Numbered from the stretch's first letter, positions 23,874-32,652 are shown. The stretch: 64,000 bases of DNA from Rhizobium phaseoli (GCF_010668805.1 NZ_WUFT01000013.1:1-64000), one strand, 5' to 3'. The notes: a model not told the origin generated them from the letters alone. Numbers and translations are program-made.

Positions 23874-24281
23874 TCAATCGAGCTTGAGCCGCTTGCGCAG
23901 ATCGGCGTTTTCAGCGCGAAGTTTCTCGGCAAGAAGCTTGCGCAGTCGTTGATTTTCTTCTTCCAACTGCAGGAGATCTTCCATCTCATCGATCGCCGTC
24001 ATCGGCGCGGCCGAGGCGATCTGCACAGCTTTTCTAGCACGGCCTGCAGGCGCACGTTTGGCGCTCGCGGCAGCTTCGATCACCTTTGCCTTGCGCCCTC
24101 GCCTCCTGCCGTCACCAGCGCTGGTCAGAGCAGCTGCTGGCTTTGCCGCAGCGTCAGCTGACGCCGTCTCGGGTGCCGCCGCTTTCTTGGCACGGGGCTT
24201 GCGCTGCTTCTTCGGCGCAGCAGGCGTTTCGACAACGGTCGGTACATCGACCTTGGCTGCCGTATCAGTCTCGTCGGCCAT
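23874..24281 (-). CDS. SyrB-like regulator with AT-hook-like and coiled-coil regions
   Basis: 135 residues from the ATG at 24281 (AGGAG six bases upstream); the frame is open further upstream to 24599, but the good ribosome site decides the start. The protein has an acidic start, Lys/Arg/Ala/Pro-rich segments resembling AT hooks (RKPRAKKA and RRRGRKAK), and a C-terminal coiled coil (EENQRLRKLLAEKLRAENAD). This layout is that of proteins annotated as SyrB-like in Rhizobium; SyrB in Sinorhizobium lowers expression of the symbiotic activator SyrM. DNA binding is plausible from the basic hooks. Confidence 0.65.
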   Translation of the reverse strand: MADETDTAAKVDVPTVVETPAAPKKQRKPRAKKAAAPETASADAAAKPAAALTSAGDGRRRGRKAKVIEAAASAKRAPAGRARKAVQIASAAPMTAIDEMEDLLQLEEENQRLRKLLAEKLRAENADLRKRLKLD

Positions 24282-24984
24282 GCTCATCTCCTGTGTATAT
24301 GATGCAGTTGTCGACGGCCCGAGAGGCGGTGTCAACAATGACTCGACCCGATCTGCTTTTGGTAAAGACATTTCGCTCTCGGACCTGCCATTCTGAGAGT
24401 TATCCGACAGATACGGCGGCGCCTCTTCCTCGAGGTCGCGTGCGACTGACTTTAGATCCATGTTGCCCCAGATCGAGCTTGACCTGGAATCGAGTTTTCG
24501 CCTGCCGCTTTTGTATTCGACGGCAAAACTGCGTTGCACTTTTTTCAATATAGAGGCCCTTGGAGAATTCTCGGATGGGTTTGGTATATGCTGATACATC
24601 GGAAATAACGATTACCGCACTGCCAGTCCATACCTCAACAGCCTGCCGCCAGCTTTTGGCTTCTAGTTATGGTGTTCCCCCGAAACGCAAGAGCTGACCC
24701 CGAAAGCCTAAGCACATGGCCGCATCGTGCAGTGGAAAGCCGTGGCCGGCGCAACTGCCTGACGTGACAACAAGCGCCTTGCTCAGGCGTCCACGAACAA
24801 CGCGACATCGCCGGTCAAGAGCATCCCTTCGCTATTTGGATGATCCACATTCCCTGTGAGATGTTGTAACGCGATTCCGGCTGCCAAATTCTTTGGGGCG
24901 AGACACATTGCATCAGTCCCCGTTTCCTTGCGTGTGGCCCGAAGGTATCTATTGTCGACGAATGCCGGGGGTTGGGAGTATGTA
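24282..24984. other. Intergenic region, divergent SyrB-like and K+ channel genes
   Basis: About 700 bases without a convincing gene. The SyrB-like frame stays open to 24599, but composition is poor for coding and no family match is visible. The region must hold both divergent promoters; I see no clear palindrome or repeat. Confidence 0.4.
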
Positions 24985-26052
24985 ATGTCGGCAGTGCCGT
25001 TCTCAAAGATTTCGACGCCGCTCAACGCGCTGTTCGCTACAATCGGTCTCTTGGTCGTTGCTACACTGACGAGGCAGGGCCTTACTGGACAGGAGAGGCT
25101 TGTCTTTGAGCTGCTACTTGCAGCAATTTGGCTGGCTTATGTCCTCCAATTGAGCGGCACATTGCTTTCACGGCGACACCGCTTGTCGGGCGGGATGCCG
25201 GCCCTCGTGATCGATTTGCTCGCGGTTCTGGTTCCGGCTGCTGCATTCTTGTTCGTTGGGTCCCGTGATCGAGACCTCTATTGCGCCATTTGGCTTCTCA
25301 AGCCGTTGCGCGACTCGACCTTCTTCAGGCTGCTGGCAAAGGTGGTTGCGAATGAATCGCGCAATTTGCTTGGCGTGACATCTGTCTTCGGCATCGTTCT
25401 CTTCGGCGCTGCGTTGGCTGGTTATGTCATCGAGCGCGACGTCCAACCCGATAAGTTCGGCAGCATTCCGCAGGCGATGTGGTGGGCGGTCGTGACGCTG
25501 TCGACGACCGGCTACGGCGACGAGATCCCACAAAGCCTGGCAGGCCGGGTGCTGGCCGGATTGGTGATGATGAGCGGCATCGGCATTTTTGCGCTTTGGG
25601 CCGGCATCCTCGCCACCGGCTTCTACGAAGAGGTTCGCCGCCAAGACTTCGTTCGAAACTGGCAGCTGGTCGCCGCCGTACCCCTGTTCCAGAAGCTTGG
25701 CTCCGCGGCACTGATCGAGATCGTGCGGGCGCTGCGGCCGCGGATCGTGCCCGCCGGTGTCGTGATCTGCCGCAAAGGCGATGTTGGCGATCAGATGTTC
25801 TTCATTGTCGAGGGGCGGGTCACCGTGGCGACACCCGACCATCCAGTGGAACTCGGTGCCGGAAACTTCTTTGGCGAGATGGCGCTGGTCAGTGGCGATC
25901 CTCGCTCAGCGACGGTCAGCGCAGCAACCGAGGTATCGCTGCTGTCGCTCTACGCTGTGGATTTCCAGATATTGTCGAGCAGTAGTCCGGAGATCGCGGA
26001 GACCATCCGAAAGACGGCGCTGGAGCGGCGGGGCAGGCCGCCGAAGGAATAA
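24985..26052 (+). CDS. mloK1: Cyclic-nucleotide-gated potassium channel, MlotiK1 type
   Basis: 355 residues from the ATG at 24985 (GGGAG upstream), the same length I know for Mesorhizobium MlotiK1, and near-identical over long stretches (IPQAMWWAVVTLSTTGYGD; FVRNWQLVAAVPLFQKLG). Order: six hydrophobic segments S1-S6 with the selectivity filter TTGYGD at 174-179, a short linker, then a C-terminal cyclic-nucleotide-binding domain whose phosphate cassette FGEMALVSGDPRSATV is at 296-311. The S4 helix is poor in arginine, as in MlotiK1, so gating is by ligand. It likely moves K+ across the inner membrane when cAMP binds. The physiological role in rhizobia is unsettled. Confidence 0.95.
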   Translation: MSAVPFSKISTPLNALFATIGLLVVATLTRQGLTGQERLVFELLLAAIWLAYVLQLSGTLLSRRHRLSGGMPALVIDLLAVLVPAAAFLFVGSRDRDLYCAIWLLKPLRDSTFFRLLAKVVANESRNLLGVTSVFGIVLFGAALAGYVIERDVQPDKFGSIPQAMWWAVVTLSTTGYGDEIPQSLAGRVLAGLVMMSGIGIFALWAGILATGFYEEVRRQDFVRNWQLVAAVPLFQKLGSAALIEIVRALRPRIVPAGVVICRKGDVGDQMFFIVEGRVTVATPDHPVELGAGNFFGEMALVSGDPRSATVSAATEVSLLSLYAVDFQILSSSSPEIAETIRKTALERRGRPPKE

Positions 26053-26232
26053 TCCATAACCTGATGGCTGCGCATTGCCGCGGCCGGCGGGCATTACGTG
26101 ACTGACCCGCACTGAACTTTCATGAGGCCGTGATTAGAGCCTCAGCGGTTTTGAACCGCTCCCAAACGCTTCGGACAGCCCTAAGCTGGAGCGACCGCGG
26201 CCGCGGCCGAAAAGGCGGGGCGTCGTACCCAG

Positions 26233-26294
26233 GCCTCGAAAGCTAGCTCTCACCGTGCCAGAACCGTTGACCCCGCTATTTTAGTGCCACTGGC
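26233..26294. repeat. Imperfect direct repeat, left copy
   Basis: GCCTCGAA, then ...CCGTGCCAGAACCGTTGACC and ...CGCTATTTTAGTG to TGGC, aligns with 27196-27252 over about 57-62 bases with a few substitutions and small gaps. The two copies flank the RibD-C/DHFR-like gene. The remaining intergenic sequence 26053-26342 shows nothing else that I can name. Confidence 0.6.
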
Positions 26295-26342
26295 TGGGGT
26301 TTATGGGGCTGGACCTAGTCAGACAGGGCTGGTTGCGTTCGC

Positions 26343-26918
26343 TTACTTCACAATGCGATAGGCGATATGCCGAGCGAGTGGCGCGTCGAGCATGCTGGTG
26401 GGCTCAAGCTTGATCTGATTGGGCAGCATGTCGAACAGGCGAGTCCCAGCACCAAAGAGCACCGGCACGATATGGAACTCGATCTCGTCGACAAGCCCGC
26501 CGGCCAGTGCTTGGCGAAAGACGTCGGCTCCGCCCATGAGGCTCACATCCTTGCCTCTGGCCGCCGACTTCGCCTGCTTCACCGCGTCGGGAATTGTCCC
26601 AGCCGCGTGATAGATTCCAGTGCTGTGCGAGGCGAGTAACGGCCGGTGGGTGACGACGAAAAGCGGCAGCTTTAACGGCCCCGTCGGCCCGTTCTCGTCC
26701 CAGTATGGGATCGAGTCGTCATAGCATTTGCGCCCGCAGATCACGCTGCCAACATTGCTGGTGAGGCGCTGCACATATGCATCGCCCTCTGCACCGCTGT
26801 TGAAGAACCATTCGTGAAGAAATTCGCCGTTCTTGCCGAGTGGTTCCTCCCTGGTCTGGTTTCCTGCGGTAATGAAGCCGTCGAGCGACATGCTGATATT
26901 GAAAGCGACCTTGGTCAT
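26343..26918 (-). CDS. RibD C-terminal/dihydrofolate-reductase-like family protein
   Basis: 191 residues with the RibD_C fold start VAFNISMSLDGFITAGNQTREEPLG, the loop VICGRKCYDDSIPYWDENGP, and VSLMGGADVFRQALAGGLVDE that forms the NADPH-binding strand in this family. Members are often called dihydrofolate reductase family but lack proven DHFR activity; the fold is that of the RibD reductase. Start ATG at 26918 is behind GGGAGGAC. It stands alone between two copies of an imperfect repeat, so it may have arrived or been duplicated as a cassette. Confidence 0.85.
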   Translation of the reverse strand: MTKVAFNISMSLDGFITAGNQTREEPLGKNGEFLHEWFFNSGAEGDAYVQRLTSNVGSVICGRKCYDDSIPYWDENGPTGPLKLPLFVVTHRPLLASHSTGIYHAAGTIPDAVKQAKSAARGKDVSLMGGADVFRQALAGGLVDEIEFHIVPVLFGAGTRLFDMLPNQIKLEPTSMLDAPLARHIAYRIVK

Positions 26919-27195
26919 TTGCGTCCTCCCTGACCGATCGATTGAGGTTACGCCTTCATGACGAATGAGTGTCGGTCAAATCTACATTCGGCAAAAAATA
27001 ACTCGTCACGGCCTCTTGAAGCGCCCGAACTCCTCTGTGATGCACGGCATCTATCCGCAGCAGATTCCGGCGACGCAAGGTGAATGAAGCCGCTCCTTAG
27101 GACTGCTTTCCGCCCCTCCCCACTTGTGTGTTCCGGTCGATCCATTATGCGATCTTCTTCGTCCAGAACATGAACGCAAGGGCAACAAGCCGGCC

Positions 27196-27252
27196 GCCTC
27201 GAAAACCCTCGCCGTGCCAGACCCGTTGACCCGCTATTTCAGTGTCAGTGGC
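27196..27252. repeat. Imperfect direct repeat, right copy
   Basis: Right partner of the repeat at 26233-26294. Its last 19 bases overlap the 3' end of the shortened RpiR gene, so the repeat may mark the point where that gene was cut. Between 26919 and 27195 I see no gene. Confidence 0.6.
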
Positions 27253-27530
27253 GTAAAAGGTACAGCCTTCCGAACATGATTTCTCATCATCGACCGCAAG
27301 TCGGCGAATGTCTGCAATCCACAGTGCTGCGCCAGGCGCAATACCGTTGTTTGAGATACATCGCAAATGCGCGCGATTTTTGCAGCGCTTTCGAAAGCGA
27401 CCATCTCCGGTCGTTCAATGACTTGTCTGGCAACCTGCTCCAGTCGATCGGGAAAGACAATCTGACGCCTCGCGATCAGCGATTTCAACTCCTCCAATGT
27501 CTGAGGAGGACCAACGTTAGCCTGCTTCAT
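27234..27530 (-). pseudogene. RpiR-family regulator reduced to its HTH domain
   Basis: 98 residues that match only the N-terminal HTH_6 domain of RpiR regulators: TLEELKSLIARRQIVFPDRL, then MVAFESAAKIARICDVSQTTVLRLAQHCG (the recognition helix region). Full-length relatives have about 280 residues with a C-terminal sugar-isomerase (SIS) domain, absent here. The frame ends within the repeat at 27196-27252. It lies just downstream of the IolG-like gene, and RpiR proteins often control inositol genes, so it may be a broken local regulator. A functional mini-protein cannot be excluded. Confidence 0.6.
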
Positions 27531-27667
27531 CGGCTTTGCCTCCTGAGGTCGCTATCTAGGATCTGCCAGTCATGCGCAGCACCCGACGATCTGCACAGGT
27601 TAGGCGGTGCGTCGGATGCGGACCGATAGCGCGCGGAGCACTATCGGTTCGCACCCGTTCCCTTCCA

Positions 27668-28660
27668 TCAATCGATCGTCACCGGCTTGCCGGTCTGCCA
27701 GCTCCTGGTTGCGGCTTCCGCGAGTTTCTGAGCTTGCAGTCCGTCAAACCCGCTCGGCCGCGGCGACCGGTGGCCATTGTCGATCGCGTCGATGAAGGCA
27801 TTGATCTCGTTGGCGTAGGCCTGCGCGTAGCGCTCAAGGAAGAAATATTGGACAGGATCGCCGCTGACACCGCTCGCGTTGGAAAGCTCTACACTGGTTG
27901 CCTGGATATTTCTGGCTGTAAGCATGCCGGCAGCGCCATGGACTTCGATGCGTTGATCGTAGCCATAGGTTGCCCGGCGCGAATTGGTGATGACAGCGAT
28001 GCGACCCGAGGCTGTCTGCATCTGCACCGCGGCAGTATCCACATCACCTTCGGCCCCGATCGCCTTGTCGACGAGAGACGATCCAAGCGCGTTTACCACG
28101 ACGAATTCCTCACCCATGAGAAAGCGGGCCATATCGAAGTCGTGGATCATCATGTCGCGGAACAGGCCGCCGGAGGATTTGACGTATTCGGCTGGCGGCG
28201 GGGCGGGATCACGGCTGGTGATGGTTACGATTTCGATGTCGCCGACATCGCCGCGACGCAACCGCGCCTCCACACTGGCGAAGTTGGGATCGAACCGGCG
28301 ATTGAAGCCGATCATCAGCGTGGAATTGTTCTTCTCGACAAGGTCGAGGCAGGCATTGATGCGTTCAACCGACAAGGATACCGGCTTTTCGCAGAGGATC
28401 GCCTTGCCGGCCTTCGAAGCCGCCTCGATGAGATCGGCATGACTTGATGTCGGCGTTGCTATGAGGATCGCATCCACCGCCGGGGACTTGATGATATGCT
28501 CCGCGTCAGCGACCTCGGCGCCCGTCTGGGCAGCAAGCGCCTCTGCCGTGGCGCTGAAAGCATCGGCCACATAAACGAGCTTTGCCTTCGGGTTCGCCGC
28601 GATGGTGGCGGCATGTACCTTGCCTATTCGGCCGGCGCCGATCACCCCAAACCTGATCAT
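27668..28660 (-). CDS. iolG: Inositol 2-dehydrogenase-like Gfo/Idh/MocA oxidoreductase
   Basis: 330 residues from the ATG at 28660 (GGAG upstream). N-terminal Rossmann motif FGVIGAGRIGKVHA, then CEKPVS near residue 95 with the catalytic lysine, and RDMMIHDFDMARFLMGEE holding the conserved D/H pair of IolG-type enzymes. Expected reaction: NAD-dependent oxidation of myo-inositol (or an isomer) to scyllo-inosose. It ends an operon with a sugar isomerase and an ABC importer, which supports a polyol substrate. Whether it is the main inositol dehydrogenase or a paralogue for another cyclitol cannot be decided; the usual iolEBCD genes are not in the window. Confidence 0.82.
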   Translation of the reverse strand: MIRFGVIGAGRIGKVHAATIAANPKAKLVYVADAFSATAEALAAQTGAEVADAEHIIKSPAVDAILIATPTSSHADLIEAASKAGKAILCEKPVSLSVERINACLDLVEKNNSTLMIGFNRRFDPNFASVEARLRRGDVGDIEIVTITSRDPAPPPAEYVKSSGGLFRDMMIHDFDMARFLMGEEFVVVNALGSSLVDKAIGAEGDVDTAAVQMQTASGRIAVITNSRRATYGYDQRIEVHGAAGMLTARNIQATSVELSNASGVSGDPVQYFFLERYAQAYANEINAFIDAIDNGHRSPRPSGFDGLQAQKLAEAATRSWQTGKPVTID

Positions 28661-28701
28661 CGATATTTCTCCGTATTTGTAAGCGTTAATTGTCGGATCG
28701 T

Positions 28702-29505
28702 TCAAACCGTGAAGGCATCGCGGAAGCGGGCGAGCGCCGCCTCATCGTCGCCGGACGCCCAGGCCTCCATGCCGATGGCGCCGCGATAGCCCATGTCCTT
28801 GAGCGCGCGTGCGATCATCTTATAATTGACCTCGCCGGTCCCTGGCTCGCAGCGGCCAGGCACATCGGCCACCTGGATTTCGCCGATCCAAGGCTGGCAT
28901 TTGCGGCAAAGCTCGATCAGGTTTCCCTCCCCAATCTGGGCATGGTAGAGATCGAGATTAAGGCGGAGCCGCGGATTATTGACGCTGGAGACGAGCGCCA
29001 ACGTGTCTTCGGCGCGCCCGAATGGCACGCCCGGATGATCGACTGGCAGGTTGAGGTTCTCGAGCGTGAAGGTGACGCCTTCTTCTTCGGCCATGTCGAC
29101 GACACGGCAGAGGGTGTCGCGCGCCTTCAACCACATGGCGCCGGTCACGACTTCGACCGGCTGGACCGGCAGGCCTCCATCTCCCAGGCCTGTGCCGTGC
29201 AGATTGAGCCTTTGCACGCCGAGCCGCTTCCCGATCTGCGCCGTTTCGCGTGCCGTCTTGAGAAGTTCGGCGGCACCTTCGTCGTCCGTCAGACGGCCGG
29301 CGAGATAGCCGTTCATGATCGTGAAGGTCGCGCCGGTTGCTTCCAGCTTGCTCAGATCGTGATCCGGCCAATTCCATAGACCAACGCCAAAACCCATTTC
29401 CTTCAGGCGGGAGGCCCGCCACTCGATCGCCTTGTCGCGCCAGAGCATTTCCGCACAGGCGGCGAGTGTAAACGTTGGCAAGTCGTCTCGTGATTGATCT
29501 GTCAT
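28702..29505 (-). CDS. Hydroxypyruvate isomerase / IolI-like TIM-barrel isomerase
   Basis: 267 residues of the xylose-isomerase-like AP endonuclease 2 fold. Metal and base residues lie in TLENLNLPVDHPG, LNLDLYHAQIGEG and GEIQVADVPGRCEPGTGEVN, the pattern of Hyi/IolI proteins. It would isomerise a keto sugar such as hydroxypyruvate or 2-keto-myo-inositol. It is 41 bases upstream of the iolG-like gene and 80 bases downstream of the ATPase. In context I favour an inosose-type isomerase. Confidence 0.83.
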   Translation of the reverse strand: MTDQSRDDLPTFTLAACAEMLWRDKAIEWRASRLKEMGFGVGLWNWPDHDLSKLEATGATFTIMNGYLAGRLTDDEGAAELLKTARETAQIGKRLGVQRLNLHGTGLGDGGLPVQPVEVVTGAMWLKARDTLCRVVDMAEEEGVTFTLENLNLPVDHPGVPFGRAEDTLALVSSVNNPRLRLNLDLYHAQIGEGNLIELCRKCQPWIGEIQVADVPGRCEPGTGEVNYKMIARALKDMGYRGAIGMEAWASGDDEAALARFRDAFTV

Positions 29506-29585
29506 GATCGTGTTCCATCATATTGCGTGAATGAGAGACGATAGCTCTTTGGCAATCGTCAAACATCGCCTGCTCTGACAGCGGG

Positions 29586-30380
29586 CTAAATCGTACCGCC
29601 GAGTTCTTCGGACAACTGCTGCAGCTCCTTGCCACCGGCCATCAGGTTCTGGAGTTCGTCCATGGCGATGGCCGCCTTTGCGTATGTGCCAAGCGTTTGA
29701 CCGCGGTTGAGGATGGTGAAACGGTCGGCCACCGCATAGGCGTGACGGACATTGTGGGTAATGAAGATAACGCCCAATCCTTTCTGCCGGACCTGATGGA
29801 TGTATTTCAACACCATTGAGGTCTGCGCTACACCGAGCGCCGAGGTCGGTTCGTCCAGGATGAGGATCTTGGCGCCGAAATAGACGGCTCGTGCGATGGC
29901 CACGCACTGGCGTTCACCGCCGGAAAGCGTGCCGACGGCCTGGTTTGGATCACGGATATCTATGCCGATCTTGCGCATTTCTTCGCGCGTGACATCATTG
30001 CAGTGATCGAAGTCGATGTGGCGGAATGGGAAGACGCCTCTGCGAGGTTCCCGTCCCATGAAGAAATTGCGGGTAATCGACATCAGGGGGATCATCGCAA
30101 GATCCTGGTAGACGGTCGCGATCCCCGCATCGAGTGCATCCCGGGGGCTCCTGAAATCGACCGGCTTTCCCTCCACCCGGAACTCGCCGCCACTCGGGCG
30201 GACAACGCCGGATAGCGTCTTGATCAGCGTGGATTTGCCCGCGCCATTGTCTCCCAGAAGACAAAGCACCTCCCCGGCCGAAACTTGCATGGACACGCCG
30301 TTCAATGCGATCACCGAACCGTAGTGCTTGACGATATCGGTCACTTCGATGACCGGAGTTCGAATGTTGACGTCAACCAT
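29586..30380 (-). CDS. Single-domain sugar ABC transporter ATPase (FrcA-like)
   Basis: 264 residues with one ABC domain: Walker A GDNGAGKST near residue 42, signature LSGGERQ, Walker B ILILDEPTSALG, and the H-loop histidine in IFITHN. Unlike RbsA it has no second domain, resembling rhizobial FrcA-type ATPases. Start ATG at 30380 overlaps the permease stop region, with GGGGAG upstream. It powers the permease at 30383-31504 with the binding protein at 31630-32577. Confidence 0.9.
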   Translation of the reverse strand: MVDVNIRTPVIEVTDIVKHYGSVIALNGVSMQVSAGEVLCLLGDNGAGKSTLIKTLSGVVRPSGGEFRVEGKPVDFRSPRDALDAGIATVYQDLAMIPLMSITRNFFMGREPRRGVFPFRHIDFDHCNDVTREEMRKIGIDIRDPNQAVGTLSGGERQCVAIARAVYFGAKILILDEPTSALGVAQTSMVLKYIHQVRQKGLGVIFITHNVRHAYAVADRFTILNRGQTLGTYAKAAIAMDELQNLMAGGKELQQLSEELGGTI

Positions 30381-30382
30381 GA

Positions 30383-31504
30383 TCAGCGCTCCCCGGTAAC
30401 CTTGCGGCGAATGAAATTGTTGAAGAGCACGGCCAGCAACAGCATGGAGCCCAGGAATACCTGAAACCAGTCGGAGTCGAATTTGGTATAGGTCAGACCG
30501 ATCGAAACCGAGCCGAAGATGATCGCACCGAAGAAGGCGCCGATCGCCGAGCCGTAGCCGCCGGTGAGCAGACATCCGCCGATAACGGCCGCGATGATGG
30601 CTTCGAATTCCTTCTGAAATCCGCGCCTGGCGTCGGTGGAACCAGCATCGAGTACGGTGATGATCGCAACGAGTGCCGCCGCACATGCCGTCAGCGCAAA
30701 GAGGCCGGTTTTAACCCTGTGGACCGGGACACCCGAGTTTCTCGCCGCATTGGCATCGCCGCCGGCCGCAAAGACCCAGTTGCCGGTGCGCGTACGCAAT
30801 AAGACCCAGGTCGCCAGCAGGGCAAGGGCTGCGAACCACAAGACGGAAACCGGAACGCCCGTGACCTTCGGCACGCCATTGGGGAACTTGTCGATCAGAT
30901 CATGATCCGCAAGCCATAGGAAGGCGCCCTTCAGGGCTTCGCCGGAGAAAATTCCAAGCAGGGGGCTGTCTTTGACATGGTCGCTGATGCCGCGGAGCTG
31001 TGTCGAGCCACCGGTCGCCCATTTCAGGCCGACAAGCGTCAGGCCGCGGAGAATAAAGAGGAACGCCAGCGTCACGATGAAGGATGGCAGACGTGTGTGG
31101 ATCACGATCTGTCCGTTGATCGCGCCCATGAAGGCGGCGAAAAGCATCGTCATCACGATGGCGACCGACAATGGCTGACCGAAATTCGTCAGGATGACAC
31201 CAAAGACCAGTCCAGCGAAGGCGACCATAGAACCGATCGAGAGATCGAACTCGCCGCCGATCATCAGGAGTGCGGCCGCGATAGCGAGGATCCCCAATTG
31301 GGAGGCCGGCGCCATGATCGTCATCACGCCCGAAAGCGAAAACATTGTGGGGTCTGCGGTGAGAAAGAAAAATACGATGACGAGCACCAGGCCGGCCACG
31401 GCTCCAAGCTCGGGCCGACGCATCAGTTGCGTCAGAAAGCCCACCTGCTTGATACGCTCATCGGCTTTCGGCGCGACCGCCGCTTTCTGCTCAAGCGAAG
31501 CCAT
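30383..31504 (-). CDS. Sugar/polyol ABC transporter permease (RbsC/FrcC family)
   Basis: 373 residues, hydrophobic, RbsC family. ILAIAAALLMIGGEFDLSIG near residue 75 is the signature substrate-path helix, and GGCLLTGGYGSAIG is the ATPase-contact loop. A charged 35-residue N-terminus precedes the first membrane segment. The extra polar insert around residues 195-215 (FLWLADHDLIDKFPNG) is seen in FrcC-like permeases. A single permease gene implies a homodimer. Start ATG at 31504 has GGGAGGA upstream. Confidence 0.9.
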   Translation of the reverse strand: MASLEQKAAVAPKADERIKQVGFLTQLMRRPELGAVAGLVLVIVFFFLTADPTMFSLSGVMTIMAPASQLGILAIAAALLMIGGEFDLSIGSMVAFAGLVFGVILTNFGQPLSVAIVMTMLFAAFMGAINGQIVIHTRLPSFIVTLAFLFILRGLTLVGLKWATGGSTQLRGISDHVKDSPLLGIFSGEALKGAFLWLADHDLIDKFPNGVPKVTGVPVSVLWFAALALLATWVLLRTRTGNWVFAAGGDANAARNSGVPVHRVKTGLFALTACAAALVAIITVLDAGSTDARRGFQKEFEAIIAAVIGGCLLTGGYGSAIGAFFGAIIFGSVSIGLTYTKFDSDWFQVFLGSMLLLAVLFNNFIRRKVTGER

Positions 31505-31576
31505 GATTCCTCCCTGTGAATGTAATTTAGCGCTTCATCTGCGCTGCCTCGCAGCGCGTTCCATCAAACCAAAGCC

Positions 31577-31596
31577 CCTCCCCGATAGCGGGGAGG
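31577..31596 (-). terminator. Attenuator-like hairpin between binding-protein and permease genes
   Basis: 7-bp stem CCTCCCC / GGGGAGG with a 6-base loop, in the 125-base gap after the binding-protein stop. Weak T content downstream; probably lowers read-through or protects the upstream mRNA. Confidence 0.45.
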
Positions 31597-31629
31597 AACT
31601 TCGGGGAGGATGCCTTTCGGCAATCTCGG

Positions 31630-32577
31630 TCAGCGTATCCCCTTAGCCGAAAGATCGACCACCTGAGCGGCCTTCTCTTTGGTGATCAGGTTCGGACCGG
31701 AGGGAACGTTGCCACCTGGGATGAGCCCGTATTTGGCGTAATTGGCGAGAAACACGACAGGCAAATAACCCTGAAGGAATTGCTGCTGATCGATCGCGAA
31801 AGCGGCCTTGCCGTCTGCCACAGCCTTCAGAAAATCAGCAGAAAGGTCGAAGGTTGCCACCTTGATCTTGCCGGTCATGCCGACATCTTCGACGGCTGCC
31901 AACGCCGGCTCGCCGGCTGTGCTGGCGCCGAGCGCCATAACGGTATCGACGGCCGAGTTGGAACTCAGCGCTGCCTTGACCTTCGCCCGAACATCGGCCG
32001 GATCGTTGCTGACAGGAAGCACCGTGACCTTGCCGCCAAAACCATCGGCAAAGCCCTTGCAACGCAGATCGAGCGAAACATTGCCGACTTCCTGGTTCAC
32101 GCACAGGCCTTCCTTGCCGCCGAGCTCCTGCAGCTTCGCGCCGGCGGCTTTGCCGGCGGTATATTCGTCCTGACCGACATGCAGAAGCGCTCCCAACTCT
32201 TTCGAAACATCGGAGCCGGAATTGATTGAGATGACCGGGATCCCGGCAGCGACGGCTTTCTTAATGGAAGGACCGAGCGCCGAGGCGTCCGGAATGGAGA
32301 CGATCAGCCCATCGGGTTTCTGATTGACGGCAGCATCGATAAGCTGCGCCATCGACACCATGTCGAAAGTTTCCGGAGCACGGTATTCGACACTGGCACC
32401 CATGTCCTTGGCCGCTGCGCTCACGCCGTTTTTCACGACGGACCAGAATGGATCGTTGGCCTGACCGTGAGTGACGGCAACGATGCGAATGTCGGCGGCC
32501 GTGGCAAGTGCCGAAGACCCGATGATCGCCGCCGCAAAGGCGGCGCCTGCGAAAAGTGATTTCAGACCAAATTTCAT
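31630..32577 (-). CDS. Sugar/polyol ABC transporter substrate-binding protein
   Basis: 315 residues with a clear signal peptide (MKFGLKSLFAGAAFAAAIIG, cleavage after ATA near residue 27). The mature protein has RIVAVTHGQANDPFWSVVKN at the first strand, AVNQKPDGLIVSIPDA, AAGIPVISINSGSD and ALGASTAGEPALAAVED, the two-lobe RbsB layout. It is the first gene of the operon behind GGGAGG. The LacI-type operators lie just upstream, in the interval shared with the divergent regulator. Confidence 0.92.
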   Translation of the reverse strand: MKFGLKSLFAGAAFAAAIIGSSALATAADIRIVAVTHGQANDPFWSVVKNGVSAAAKDMGASVEYRAPETFDMVSMAQLIDAAVNQKPDGLIVSIPDASALGPSIKKAVAAGIPVISINSGSDVSKELGALLHVGQDEYTAGKAAGAKLQELGGKEGLCVNQEVGNVSLDLRCKGFADGFGGKVTVLPVSNDPADVRAKVKAALSSNSAVDTVMALGASTAGEPALAAVEDVGMTGKIKVATFDLSADFLKAVADGKAAFAIDQQQFLQGYLPVVFLANYAKYGLIPGGNVPSGPNLITKEKAAQVVDLSAKGIR

Positions 32578-32593
32578 TTTACCCTCCCAAAAC

Positions 32594-32652
32594 GATCCAC
32601 CGGGTGGATCTTCCCAATGCTACCGGTTGCAACTCCTTTTGCACCCGGTAGC
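32594..32652. promoter_or_regulatory. Candidate LacI-family operators in divergent promoter
   Basis: Two palindromes: GATCCACCGGGTGGATC (32594-32610, perfect 8-bp arms, one central base) and GCTACCGG (32619-32626) with CCGGTAGC (32645-32652). The first contains the central CCGG typical of many LacI-type operators. They lie between the binding-protein start (minus) and the LacI gene (plus). Confidence 0.6.
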
